Source of the DNA: Brevibacterium sp. 'Marine'
Lineage (GTDB): Bacteria; Actinomycetota; Actinomycetes; Actinomycetales; Brevibacteriaceae
Direction: 5' to 3'
DNA length: 64,000 bases
Assembly: GCF_012844365.1 (NCBI RefSeq)
Contig: NZ_CP051626.1
Coordinates: forward strand, 1,798,001-1,862,000
In this document: in pieces, positions 17,882 to 27,873 of the stretch
Position numbering within the stretch: position 1 is the stretch's first letter
Layout of the letters: every line of letters begins with the position of its first letter
Notes under the pieces: model-generated
What the model saw: the letters and a program-made list of their open reading frames with translations, nothing else
Databases searched by the model: none
What the model was told of the DNA's origin: nothing
Position numbers and translations under genes: made by a program

Positions 17882-17944
17882 GTACAGGGCGAAGCCATTC
17901 GACGGGTGGACCGTCGCGAAGTCGACAGGCAGAAGGAGAAGTCT

Positions 17945-18601
17945 ATGAGCGCCACTGCCGTCCTGGAGAGAACGGGCGTACCATTGACTGCGATGACCGA
18001 ATCAGTCAAAGATGCCCCCGAAACCGCCGCCGAGAGGTCGGAGCGTTTCGAGCGGGATGCTCTGGAATATGTCAACCAGCTCTACGCTGCCGCCCTGCGT
18101 ATGACGCGCAACCCGGCAGATGCGGAGGATCTCGTCCAGGAAGCCTATGCGAAGGCTTACGCGGCCTTCCACCAATACAAACCCGGCACCAATCTCAAGG
18201 CCTGGCTGTACCGGATCCTGACGAACACCTTCATCAACAACTACCGCAAGAAGCAGCGCCAGCCCCAGGAGCACGGCAGCGAGGACATCGAGGACTGGCA
18301 GATCGCGCAGGCGAACAGCCATTCGTCCTCCGGAGGGCGGTCGGCCGAACTCGAAGCCCTCGACCACCTTCCCGACTCAGACGTCAAGGAAGCGCTGTCG
18401 GCTCTGCCCGAAGACTTCCGCATGGTCGTCTACTACGCCGATGTCGAAGGCCTGCCGTACAAGGAGATCGCCGAGATCATGGAGACGCCGATCGGCACAG
18501 TGATGTCGCGGCTCCACCGCGGGCGCCGACAGCTGCGGGAGATGCTGGCCGACTATGCCGCCGAACGCGGTTTCGTGAGTCATGAGGGAGGTGCGAATTG
18601 A
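17945..18601 (+). CDS. sigH: redox-responsive ECF sigma factor SigH/SigR
   Basis: A 218-residue extracytoplasmic-function sigma factor of the SigR/SigH group, controlling the thiol-oxidative and heat stress regulon. Region 2 ([20 protein letters not shown], then [11 protein letters not shown]) and region 4 ([20 protein letters not shown] then [10 protein letters not shown]) are intact, with a Ser/Glu-rich linker between. The start is ATG 17945 with AGAAGGAGAA upstream, which places it behind the SigH-type promoter; a second ATG at residue 17 could give the shorter form. The stop overlaps the anti-sigma gene. Confidence 0.93.
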   Translation: MSATAVLERTGVPLTAMTESVKDAPETAAERSERFERDALEYVNQLYAAALRMTRNPADAEDLVQEAYAKAYAAFHQYKPGTNLKAWLYRILTNTFINNYRKKQRQPQEHGSEDIEDWQIAQANSHSSSGGRSAELEALDHLPDSDVKEALSALPEDFRMVVYYADVEGLPYKEIAEIMETPIGTVMSRLHRGRRQLREMLADYAAERGFVSHEGGAN

Positions 18602-18855
18602 GCAACGAGGGATGCTGCGAAAGCGTCAGGGCCGAGTCTCTGATGCGCATCTACCATTATCTCGACGGAGAGCTGACGACGACGGAGATCCGTGAGATCT
18701 CGATCCACCTCGAACAGTGCCCGTCGTGTCACGACGAGTACGAGATCGAAGCGCTGCTGAAAGAGCTTGTGCGTCGTTCATGCAGCCACGACCGAGCCCC
18801 GATGGGACTGCGTGAGAAGATCCGCCAACGGATCGCATTGGAGCAGAACTCCTGA
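18598..18855 (+). CDS. rsrA: zinc anti-sigma factor RsrA/RshA
   Basis: An 85-residue ZAS-family anti-sigma factor. The zinc motif is His37-x3-Cys41-x2-Cys44 (HLEQCPSC), with further cysteines at 6, 7 and 62. In the family, oxidation forms a disulfide, expels zinc and frees the sigma factor. It starts at TTG 18598, overlapping the sigH stop (TTGA), with GGGAGG about 8 bases upstream, which enforces coupled synthesis of the pair. Confidence 0.93.
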   Translation: MSNEGCCESVRAESLMRIYHYLDGELTTTEIREISIHLEQCPSCHDEYEIEALLKELVRRSCSHDRAPMGLREKIRQRIALEQNS

Positions 18856-18892
18856 CTCAAGTCTCGACCAGAGCCTGAGAGCTCCGGGAACA

Positions 18893-18932
18893 ACGAAGGC
18901 GGGAAGAGAATCGAATCTCTCCCCGCCTTCGT
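18893..18932. terminator. bidirectional terminator between rsrA and bL37
   Basis: ACGAAGGCGGG (18893-18903) pairs with CCCGCCTTCGT (18922-18932), and the loop carries a further AGAGA/TCTCT stem. It sits between two convergent genes and can serve both strands. Confidence 0.7.
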
Positions 18933-18955
18933 CTTTCGCCGAACGAATCAGCGAA

Positions 18956-19030
18956 TCATGCGTTTGGACGCTTGCCGTGGTTGGCTTTCTTACGGCGGCG
19001 ATCGCGACGCTTACGGCCACGCTTGCTCAT
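18956..19030 (-). CDS. 50S ribosomal protein bL37 (24 residues)
   Basis: A 24-codon gene reads MSKRGRKRRDRRRKKANHGK then RPNA. It matches in length and pattern the tiny actinobacterial large-subunit protein bL37 seen in mycobacterial ribosome structures, a highly basic peptide ending NHGKRPN. AAGGAGGG lies about 6 bases upstream of the ATG, one of the strongest ribosome binding sites in the window. In mycobacteria the gene also lies beside the sigH-rshA pair. It is often missed because of its size. Confidence 0.88.
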   Translation of the reverse strand: MSKRGRKRRDRRRKKANHGKRPNA

Positions 19031-19113
19031 TGTGCCCTCCTTTGATAGACGGTTAATTGTCTCATGATCGTCCGAGCAGAGCAAAGTCGGGCCAGGTCAC
19101 ACAGTCCGCAGGC

Positions 19114-19728
19114 TCAGCTGTCGCCGAGGACGTCCTGGACCCCCAGCCAGTTGAACCAGCCGCGATGCAGAACCAGCCAGGCCAGCAGGCCATAGCCTTC
19201 CTGCGCCGGCAGATGGTCCCGTGACGAAGCGACCTCGCGCTGCCATACAGGATGGCCGAGGAGGGGAGTGAAGGTGTCGACGTAGGTGATGCCGCGCCTC
19301 TTGGCCACGTCCGAGAAGCTGGTGTTGAGCTCGGCGATGCGACGATTGCGATCCCCATCGTGTTCCGGCGGCGGACCGAGCACGAAGGTCGAGACCTTCC
19401 GGGCCAGAGCCTCGTCGAGGATATTCGCGACGTCGAGGCGAGCCCTGGCCACCGAACGACCCGAGTCGAGGTCACCGGAGCCCAGCGCCAGCACCAGACG
19501 GTTGTCACCGTCGGGCGTGAAACGCAGAGACGCCTCGGCGATCGTGCGCGCATGGAGACCGGCCGAATCCTCGGTGGGCACCGCCAGCGGATACACCTTG
19601 AGTTCCGGCACGCTCGGCAGAGTCCTCGCCGTGACTCGACCGACCCACCCGAGGCCACGACCATCGCCGTGGCCGGCGACCAAAGGGCCGCCGACCACGG
19701 CGATGGTTGTGGTGATGTCGCTGCTCAC
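19114..19728 (-). CDS. SGNH/GDSL-like hydrolase with altered active site
   Basis: A 204-residue protein with the SGNH-hydrolase layout: the first strand AVVGGPLVAGHGDG, a central LALGSGDLDSG and the late RDHLPAQEGYGLLA, which supplies the usual Asp-x-x-His region. The block I motif GDS reads GGP (residues 13-15), so the nucleophilic Ser is absent; the DxxH block is also altered (DHLP). It may be inactive as an esterase. It begins with a GTG that overlaps the kgd stop by 4 bp, so it is co-translated with kgd. Confidence 0.7.
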   Translation of the reverse strand: MSSDITTTIAVVGGPLVAGHGDGRGLGWVGRVTARTLPSVPELKVYPLAVPTEDSAGLHARTIAEASLRFTPDGDNRLVLALGSGDLDSGRSVARARLDVANILDEALARKVSTFVLGPPPEHDGDRNRRIAELNTSFSDVAKRRGITYVDTFTPLLGHPVWQREVASSRDHLPAQEGYGLLAWLVLHRGWFNWLGVQDVLGDS

Positions 19729-22700
19729 CGGCTGAAGATCCGGTCGACGAGTTCCTTCTGCTGAGCCTCGTGGAAGTGCTTGAGCCCGGTCGAGGTGGCC
19801 GCCGAGGCCGCACGGGAGATGACCTTGACCTCACGGCCGCCGAGGAGCTCGGGCAGGTGCAGTGCCATGAACGGCCAGGCGCCCTGGTTCTCCGGTTCTT
19901 CCTGAGCCCAGACGATCTCCGCGCCGGCCGGGAACCGATCGAGCACGGCGGTGATGGCAGCCTCGTCGAGCGGGTAGAGCTGCTCGAGGCGGACGAGTGC
20001 CATCTTCTGGTCGTTGTCCTTTTCGCGCTTGGCCTTGAGCTCCCAGTAGAGCTTGCCGGAGACGAGGACGACGCGCTCGACCTGCGAGGCATCGACGTCC
20101 GTATCGTCGATGACGGCTTCGAACTTGCCCGAGGTGAATTCCTCCGGCGAGTTCGCCGCAGCCTTGAGGCGCAGCATCGACTTCGGGGTGAAGACGATGA
20201 GCGGACGCTTGTTCGTCGTCGAGGCGTGGCGACGCAGCAGGTGGAAGTACGAGGCGCCCGAAGACGGGTAAGCCACCGTCATATTGTTCTCAGCGCACAG
20301 CTGGAGGTAACGCTCGATTCGACCCGAGGAGTGGTCAGGTCCCTGTCCCTCATAGCCGTGGGGCAGGAGCATGACGACACCGGAGTTCTGCTGCCACTTC
20401 TGTTCGGAGGAGGAGATGAACTCGTCGATGACGGTCTGCGCACCCTGTGCGAAGTCACCGAACTGAGCCTCCCACGCCACGAGAGCATCCTTGCGTTCGA
20501 CGGAGTAGCCGTATTCGAAGCCGACGGCCGCATATTCGCTCAGCAGGGAGTCGTAGACCCAGAAGCGGGCCTGATCCTCGGTGAGGTTCTGCAGCGGCGT
20601 CCACTCGTTGCCGTTGACCGAATCGATGAGCACGGAGTGGCGCTGGACGAACGTGCCGCGACGGGAGTCCTGGCCGGCCAGGCGCACCGGCACACCGTCC
20701 ATGAGCAGTGAGCCGAAGGCCAGCAGCTCGGCGAAGCCCCAGTCGATTCCGCCCGAGACCGACATCTCCTTGCGCTTCTCGAGCAGAGCGCGCAGCTTCT
20801 TGTGAACAGTGAAGCCCTCGGGGATCTCCGTGAAGGCCTCGCCGATGCGCTGGAGCGTCTCGGGGCTGATGGCCGTCTCGACATCGTTGAAGGTCTCGAT
20901 ATCGCTGGGCTCGTAGGGAGCGTTGAACGCCTCTCCGTCGTAAGGCCCGGTCTCGGCCTCCTTGGTCTCGGCGAAGGCCGATTCCAGCTTCGACTGGTAG
21001 TCCTTGAGCGCCTCGGCGGCCTCTTCGTCGGTGATGCACTTCCTGCCCACGAGCGATTCGGTGTAGAGCTTGCGCACCGAACCCTTCTTCTCGATGAGCG
21101 AGTACATCGTCGGCTGGGTCATCGACGGATCGTCGCCCTCGTTGTGGCCGCGACGGCGGTAGCACACGAGGTCGATGACGACGTCGCGGTTGAATTCCTG
21201 GCGGTATTCGAAAGCCAGGCGTGCGGCCCGGACGACGGCCTCGGGGTCATCGCCGTTGACGTGGAAGATCGGGGCGTTGATCGACTTGGCCACGTCGGTG
21301 CAGTAGAACGAGGAACGCGCCGAGGCGGGGGGAGTGGTGAACCCGACCTGGTTGTTGATGATGACGTGGACCGTTCCGCCGGTGCGGTAGCCGCGCAGCT
21401 CCGAGAGGTTGAGCGTTTCGGTGACCACACCCTGGCCGGCGAATGCGGCATCTCCGTGGACGAGGACCGGCAGGACGGTGAAGCCCGCCTCACCCTGGTC
21501 GACGAGGTCCTGCTTGGCGCGGACGATTCCTTCGAGGACCGGATCGACGGTCTCGAGGTGGCTGGGGTTGGCCGCGACGTAGACTCCGGTCGTGTTGCCC
21601 GCCGGCGAGGTGAACGAACCCTGGGTGCCCAGGTGGTACTTCACATCGCCCGAGCCCTGGACGCTGTCCGGGGACATGGTTCCGTCGAACTCGCGGAAGA
21701 TCTGCGCATAGGACTTGCCGGCGATGTTCGTGAGCACATTGAGACGGCCGCGGTGAGCCATGCCGATGGCGACCTCGTCGAGGCCGGTGTCGGCGGACTG
21801 ATTGAGGATCTCGTCGAGCAGGACGATCGCGGACTCTCCGCCTTCGAGGCTGAAGCGCTTCTGCCCGATGTACTTCGTCTGCAGGAAGGTCTCGAAGGCC
21901 TCAGCAGCGTTGAGGCGACCGAGGATGTGGCCCTGCTCCGAGCGGGTGAGCTCCTGATGCGGGACTTCGATCTTCGACTGGAACCAGCGGCGCTGGACCG
22001 GGTCGGCGATGTGCATGTACTCGAAGCCCGTGGTCCGGCAGTAGCTCTCGCGCAGCAGACCGAGGATGTTGCGGAAGGGCATCATCGGCTTCGCACCGAA
22101 GCCGCCGGTGGGGAATTCGCGTTCGAGATCCCACAGTGTCAGCCCGTGCTGATTGATGTCGAGGTCGGGGTGGGAGCGCTGACGGTAGACCAGGGGATCG
22201 ATGTTGGCCATGAGGTGTCCGCGCGTGCGGTAGGCATCGATGAGCTCGATGACGCGGGCGGTCTTGTTGACATCGTCCTGGTCCTCGGCCGAGACGTCGG
22301 GAACCCAGCGGACCGGCTCATAGGGCAGGCGCAGGGATTCGAAGACATCGTCGTAGAAGCCGTCTTCACCCAGCAGGTAGCTGTGGACGAGCTTGAGGAA
22401 CTCGCCCGAACCGGCGCCCTGGATCACACGGTGATCGTAGGTCGAGGTCATGGTCAGCACCTTGGACACGGCCAGGGAGTTGATGGTCTGCTGGCTGGCA
22501 CCCTGGAATTCGGCGGGGTAGTCGAGCGCTCCGACGCCGATGATGCAGCCCTGGCCCTTCGTCAGGCGCGGCACGGAGTGGACGGTGCCGATTCCGCCGG
22601 GGTTGGTCAGCGAGACCGTGGTGCCGGCGAAGTCGTCGGCGGTGAGCTTGCCCTGGCGTGCCTTGTCGACGAGGCCGTCGTAGGCGTCGACGAACTGGCG

Positions 22701-23435
22701 GAAGGTCAGCGTCTCGGCCTTTTTGACGTTGGGCACCAGCAGGGTGCGAGACCCGTCCTTCTTCGGCACGTCGATGGCGAGGCCGAAGTTGATGTGAGCG
22801 GGGGAGATCATCACGGGCTTGCCGTCGCGGACATCGTAGGAGACGTTCTGCGAGGGGAAGTTCTGCAGCGCCCGGATCACGGCGAAGCCGATGAGGTGGG
22901 TGAACGAGACCTTTCCACCGCGGGTCCGCTTGAGGTGCGAATTGATGACGATCCGGTTGTCGATGAGCGCCTTGGCAGGCAGTGCCCTGACCGACGTGGC
23001 GGTCGGGACTTCGAGCGACTCATCCATGTTCTTCGCGATGAGCTTCGCTGGGCCGCGCAGGGGAGTGATCGTCTCTTCAGGGGCGGGCTTCGGTGCAGTC
23101 TCCTTCGGGGTGACCTGCGGCACGGACTTGGTCTCGGCCTTCAGCGTCTCGGACTCGGCCGAGGACGGGGTGACTCCGCGGGATGTCGCCGGCGCTGCGG
23201 CAGGAGCAGGGGACTTGGCATCCGACTTCTTCGCGGCCGGCTTCGCCTCCTGCTTGGCGGCGGGCTCGGCAGCGGACTGAGCGCCTCCGCCGTTCTTCTC
23301 GTACTTGTCGAAGAAGGGCCACCAGGACTGGTCGACCGAATTCTTATCTGACTTGTACTGCTCATACAATTCCTCGACCAGCCACTCATTCGACCCGAAG
23401 TCTTCAACGGTGCGGTTCGGAGTATTGACGGACAC
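19725..23435 (-). CDS. kgd: multifunctional 2-oxoglutarate dehydrogenase/decarboxylase (Kgd/OdhA)
   Basis: A 1236-residue fused E1/E2-like enzyme of the TCA cycle. The N-terminus (NEWLVEELYEQYKSD) is OdhA-type, followed by an Ala/Lys/Pro linker to about residue 105. Next is a lipoate-acyltransferase catalytic domain without lipoyl domain (TSVRALPAKALIDNRIVINS, DHRVIQGAGSGEF), then thiamine-diphosphate E1 domains (GMAHRGRLNVL, VHGDAAFAGQGVV). As in Corynebacterium and Mycobacterium it should work in a hybrid complex with pyruvate dehydrogenase parts, and it is typically regulated by the FHA protein OdhI/GarA binding its E1 part. The start is GTG 23435; the upstream ribosome site is weak. It is divergent from guaB1. 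Confidence 0.96.
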   Translation of the reverse strand: MSVNTPNRTVEDFGSNEWLVEELYEQYKSDKNSVDQSWWPFFDKYEKNGGGAQSAAEPAAKQEAKPAAKKSDAKSPAPAAAPATSRGVTPSSAESETLKAETKSVPQVTPKETAPKPAPEETITPLRGPAKLIAKNMDESLEVPTATSVRALPAKALIDNRIVINSHLKRTRGGKVSFTHLIGFAVIRALQNFPSQNVSYDVRDGKPVMISPAHINFGLAIDVPKKDGSRTLLVPNVKKAETLTFRQFVDAYDGLVDKARQGKLTADDFAGTTVSLTNPGGIGTVHSVPRLTKGQGCIIGVGALDYPAEFQGASQQTINSLAVSKVLTMTSTYDHRVIQGAGSGEFLKLVHSYLLGEDGFYDDVFESLRLPYEPVRWVPDVSAEDQDDVNKTARVIELIDAYRTRGHLMANIDPLVYRQRSHPDLDINQHGLTLWDLEREFPTGGFGAKPMMPFRNILGLLRESYCRTTGFEYMHIADPVQRRWFQSKIEVPHQELTRSEQGHILGRLNAAEAFETFLQTKYIGQKRFSLEGGESAIVLLDEILNQSADTGLDEVAIGMAHRGRLNVLTNIAGKSYAQIFREFDGTMSPDSVQGSGDVKYHLGTQGSFTSPAGNTTGVYVAANPSHLETVDPVLEGIVRAKQDLVDQGEAGFTVLPVLVHGDAAFAGQGVVTETLNLSELRGYRTGGTVHVIINNQVGFTTPPASARSSFYCTDVAKSINAPIFHVNGDDPEAVVRAARLAFEYRQEFNRDVVIDLVCYRRRGHNEGDDPSMTQPTMYSLIEKKGSVRKLYTESLVGRKCITDEEAAEALKDYQSKLESAFAETKEAETGPYDGEAFNAPYEPSDIETFNDVETAISPETLQRIGEAFTEIPEGFTVHKKLRALLEKRKEMSVSGGIDWGFAELLAFGSLLMDGVPVRLAGQDSRRGTFVQRHSVLIDSVNGNEWTPLQNLTEDQARFWVYDSLLSEYAAVGFEYGYSVERKDALVAWEAQFGDFAQGAQTVIDEFISSSEQKWQQNSGVVMLLPHGYEGQGPDHSSGRIERYLQLCAENNMTVAYPSSGASYFHLLRRHASTTNKRPLIVFTPKSMLRLKAAANSPEEFTSGKFEAVIDDTDVDASQVERVVLVSGKLYWELKAKREKDNDQKMALVRLEQLYPLDEAAITAVLDRFPAGAEIVWAQEEPENQGAWPFMALHLPELLGGREVKVISRAASAATSTGLKHFHEAQQKELVDRIFSR

Positions 23436-23495
23436 GGCGTTGATCGCCTACTTCCTGATTCAAGACTTGCTGCTTAACGACATCTCCAAGCCTAA

Positions 23496-24995
<1,500 letters not shown>

Positions 24996-25126
24996 GATCT
25001 CCTCATGCACAGTGACAGTCCCGGCCGGCGGGAAGCCGGCGCCCCAGATGACGATCCTCACCCCGCGAGGGTCCCACACTTCTTCCGGTCTGCTCAGCAG
25101 ATCGTCAACGGCGGGGACAGTCACTG
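24996..25126 (+). other. leader before the CNNM pair, no recognised element
   Basis: The 131 bases between guaB1 and the first CNNM gene contain a tight hairpin, GCCGGC twice around GGGAA (about 25022-25038). I cannot match it to a riboswitch class; it may be a terminator remnant or a leader structure. Confidence 0.3.
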
Positions 25127-26458
25127 ATGGAATGGATACTCCTCGCCCTCGCGCTGCTGCTCATCCTCGGCACCGGCGTCTTCGTCGCAGCCGAGTTCTC
25201 TCTGCTGACCCTCGACCGCCATACGGCCGATCAGGCGGTCGAGAACGGCGTCGTCGGCGCGAAGACGCTGCGGCGCTCGATGACCCACCTGTCCACCCAG
25301 CTCTCGGCGGCGCAGGTGGGCATCACAATCACCACCCTGCTCACCGGTTACCTCATGGAACCGTCCTTGGGCAGGCTGCTGGCGCCGCTGTTCGAGGCCT
25401 GGGGCGTCGGTCCCGGACTCGCGGCACCGCTGGCGCTGACCATCGCGCTCATCGTCTCCACCGTGGGATCGATGATCTTCGGAGAGCTCGTGCCGAAGAA
25501 CCTCGCCATCGCCGTGCCGCTGGCGACCGGCCGCATCGCCGCACCGATGCAGTACGTCTTCTCGATCGTCTTCAAACCGGTCATCGCGGTCCTCAACGGC
25601 ACGGCGAACAAGATCCTCATGTCGATGGGCATCGAGCCGCAGGAAGAGGGGTCGGTGGGTCGTTCTCCGGAGGAGCTGACCTCCCTCGTGCGTCACTCCG
25701 CCGAAGAGGGCGTCCTCGACGAGCAGACGGCGGGCCTGCTGGAGAGGACGCTGAGCTTCTCCGAGCGGACCGCTGAAGACGTGATGACCCCGCGCACACG
25801 CATGTCCACGGTGGACAAGGACACCACGGCCCGACAGATCATCGAGCAGGCTCGGGACACCGGATTCTCCCGCTTCCCCGTGGCAGACGAGGACAAAGAC
25901 CACATCGTCGGCGTCGTCCATGTCAAACAGGCCTTCGCGGTGCCTCCGGGCAACCGCGACGACGCCTATGCAGGAGGGCTGATGACCGAGGTCCGGGAGA
26001 TTCCGGAGACTCAGCGTCTCGATCCGCTGCTCTTGGAGCTGCGGGCGACGGGCCTGCAGATGGCCGTGGTCGTCGATGAGTTCGGCGGCACTGCCGGAGT
26101 CGTCACCCTCGAAGACGTCGTCGAAGAACTCGTGGGCGAGGTCGCCGATGAGCATGATCGGATGCGCGTCGCGGCACGACCGGCTCGCGACGGCTCCTGG
26201 ATCGTGCCCGGTCAGCTGCGACCCGATGAGATCTCGTCGACGATCGGTGTGACCATTCCTGAGGACTCGGACTACGAGACTCTGGCCGGATTCGTCCTCA
26301 AGGAGCTCGGACGGATCCCCGAACCGGGTGACGAGGTCCGCACCGAGGACGCGCGAATCGTTGTCGAAAGGATGCACGGTCGACGCATCGAACGCCTCCG
26401 GGTGGTGCTGCGCGCCGCCGACGCAGGAGCATTCGAAACCGGAGGTGAGGCCCGATGA
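25127..26458 (+). CDS. CNNM/CorC-type membrane protein (HlyC/CorC family), first copy
   Basis: A 443-residue protein with the DUF21 (CNNM) transmembrane domain at about 1-190, two CBS domains (about 210-330; DVMTPRTRMSTVDKDTTARQ, AVVVDEFGGTAGVVTLEDVV) and a C-terminal CorC/HlyC transporter-associated domain. The family acts in magnesium or divalent-cation efflux and homeostasis. The EFSLLTLDRHTADQAVENG segment follows the first helix as usual. The four-base overlap with the next gene (ATGA) indicates a coupled pair and possibly a heteromeric transporter. Confidence 0.9.
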   Translation: MEWILLALALLLILGTGVFVAAEFSLLTLDRHTADQAVENGVVGAKTLRRSMTHLSTQLSAAQVGITITTLLTGYLMEPSLGRLLAPLFEAWGVGPGLAAPLALTIALIVSTVGSMIFGELVPKNLAIAVPLATGRIAAPMQYVFSIVFKPVIAVLNGTANKILMSMGIEPQEEGSVGRSPEELTSLVRHSAEEGVLDEQTAGLLERTLSFSERTAEDVMTPRTRMSTVDKDTTARQIIEQARDTGFSRFPVADEDKDHIVGVVHVKQAFAVPPGNRDDAYAGGLMTEVREIPETQRLDPLLLELRATGLQMAVVVDEFGGTAGVVTLEDVVEELVGEVADEHDRMRVAARPARDGSWIVPGQLRPDEISSTIGVTIPEDSDYETLAGFVLKELGRIPEPGDEVRTEDARIVVERMHGRRIERLRVVLRAADAGAFETGGEAR

Positions 26459-27516
26459 GCGCCGATTGGTTCGGACTGGTCTGGCTGGTTGTTCTGCTGC
26501 TGGGCAACTCCTTCTTCGTCGCCGCGGAATTCGCTGTGGTCGCGGCCAAACGCTCACAGATCGAACCGCGAGCGGACGAAGGCTCTGCAGCGGCGAAGAC
26601 AGCTCTCTATGCGATGGAGCATGTGTCATTGATGCTGGCGATCTGCCAGCTCGGGATCACCGTCTGCTCTCTGCTTCTGGGCAACGTGGCCGAACCGGCC
26701 ATCCACCATCTGCTCGCCGGTCCGCTCGAAGGCTTGGGCATTCCTGCAGGGCTGTCGTCGACGATCTCGTTCGTTCTGGCACTCGGAGTCGTGACCTACC
26801 TGCACGTGGTCATCGGCGAGATGGTGCCGAAGAACTTGGCTCTGGCGGCATCCGGCCAGGCTGTGATGCTGCTGGCGACTCCGCTGGTGTTCCTGGCCCG
26901 GGTCTTCGGGTTCGTCATCCGGCCCCTCAACGGCCTGGCCAACGGGGTCCTGCACCTGTTCAAGATCGAGGCCCGCGACGAGGTCAATGAGGCCTACACG
27001 ATCGAGCAGGTCGAATCGATCGTGGCCGAGTCGAAGCGCGAGGGACTGCTCAGTGATGACACCGGGCTGCTCAAGGGCGCCATCGAGTTCAGCGACAAGA
27101 CTGCGTCCGACATCATGGTCCCGATGTCCGAGCTCATCACGATCTCGGACAAGGTGACCCCGAACGAGCTTGTGACCCTGGTCGGAAGGACCGGCTTCTC
27201 TCGGTACTTCGTCGTCGGTGACGACGGTTATCCGCAGGACTACCTCCACATCAAGGACGTCCTCTACGCGGACACAGAAGAGGCCTTCGACTCTCCTGTG
27301 CAGAGCAAGCGCTTCCGTCCTCTGTTCACGGTCACGGCCGATGACGAGGTCGAGGAGGCTCTGGCGCAGATGCAGAAGGCGGGAATCCACGTCGCCCGCG
27401 TCATCGACGCGCAGGCGCAGGTGCTCGGCCTGCTGTTCCTCGAGGACGTGCTCGAAGAGCTCGTCGGCGAGGTCCAGGACGCGATGCAGCGGGGACGATT
27501 CGACTTCCGCAGCTGA
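26455..27516 (+). CDS. CNNM/CorC-type membrane protein, second copy
   Basis: A 353-residue paralogue of the preceding gene, with a DUF21 domain (NSFFVAAEFAVVAAKRSQI) and CBS domains (SDIMVPMSELITISDKVTPN; HVARVIDAQAQVLGLLFLED). It ends soon after the second CBS domain and lacks the C-terminal CorC/HlyC domain of the first copy. The unequal domain content in a coupled pair suggests division of labour within one complex. It starts at ATG 26455 inside the end of the first gene. Confidence 0.9.
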   Translation: MSADWFGLVWLVVLLLGNSFFVAAEFAVVAAKRSQIEPRADEGSAAAKTALYAMEHVSLMLAICQLGITVCSLLLGNVAEPAIHHLLAGPLEGLGIPAGLSSTISFVLALGVVTYLHVVIGEMVPKNLALAASGQAVMLLATPLVFLARVFGFVIRPLNGLANGVLHLFKIEARDEVNEAYTIEQVESIVAESKREGLLSDDTGLLKGAIEFSDKTASDIMVPMSELITISDKVTPNELVTLVGRTGFSRYFVVGDDGYPQDYLHIKDVLYADTEEAFDSPVQSKRFRPLFTVTADDEVEEALAQMQKAGIHVARVIDAQAQVLGLLFLEDVLEELVGEVQDAMQRGRFDFRS

Positions 27517-27556
27517 GCATTCCGCAGCGACGGAGCGGTTCGCTTCACCACTCGCC

Positions 27557-27594
27557 TCGACGGCGGTCTCCGGCAGTACGGAGGCCGCCGTCGA
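27557..27594 (+). terminator. possible terminator after the CNNM pair
   Basis: A 16-bp stem (27557-27572 with 27579-27594, one G-U pair) around a 6-base loop lies 40 bp after the stop. No T-run follows, so it may be a Rho-dependent end or an RNA-stability hairpin. The gap to the next gene (27517-27873) otherwise holds the promoter described next and no gene. Confidence 0.5.
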
Positions 27595-27771
27595 CGTGTG
27601 GTGCGGACGGTCCCGGAGAAGGCGTTGGGCGCGGAGTCCCATTCGTGACCGACTGTATAACGGTTCGTAACGAAACAGTGATTCAGGACACCTGGAGTAG
27701 AGCGCCTGTAGTGGTTCGCGATGACTTATCGTCAGCGAATGACCTGGTCACACGCTGTGTATGAACTGAAG

Positions 27772-27800
27772 GTGACATTCTGTAACGATGTCGTTATAGT
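27772..27800 (+). promoter_or_regulatory. promoter of the VanY-like gene, with repeats
   Basis: GTGACA (27772-27777) and TATAGT (27795-27800) are 17 bases apart. The region carries GTGAC at 27772 and GTAAC at 27782, one helical turn apart, plus the inverted repeat TAACGA/TCGTTA (27783-27796) and another GTGAC at 27804. GTNAC repeats at 10-bp spacing resemble binding sites of the actinobacterial response regulator MtrA, which controls cell-wall hydrolases; this is a guess from pattern. Confidence 0.5.
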
Positions 27801-27873
27801 GTTGTGACATAAGCTTTCGGGTGCCCGGCAGAGGGCCTCCACCGCACAATCTTCACCAACAGTATGGAGCACT

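Noticed and set aside
20802..23351. An 849-codon open frame antisense to kgd
   Set aside because: It is a codon-bias shadow at high GC: the composition is Val/Gly/Asp/Arg-rich without any domain, and kgd on the other strand is fully family-like.
27640..27873. Cyclic di-AMP (ydaO) riboswitch before the VanY-like gene
   Set aside because: Such riboswitches often precede wall hydrolases in Actinobacteria, but I could not find the conserved core; the sequence is better explained by promoter repeats.
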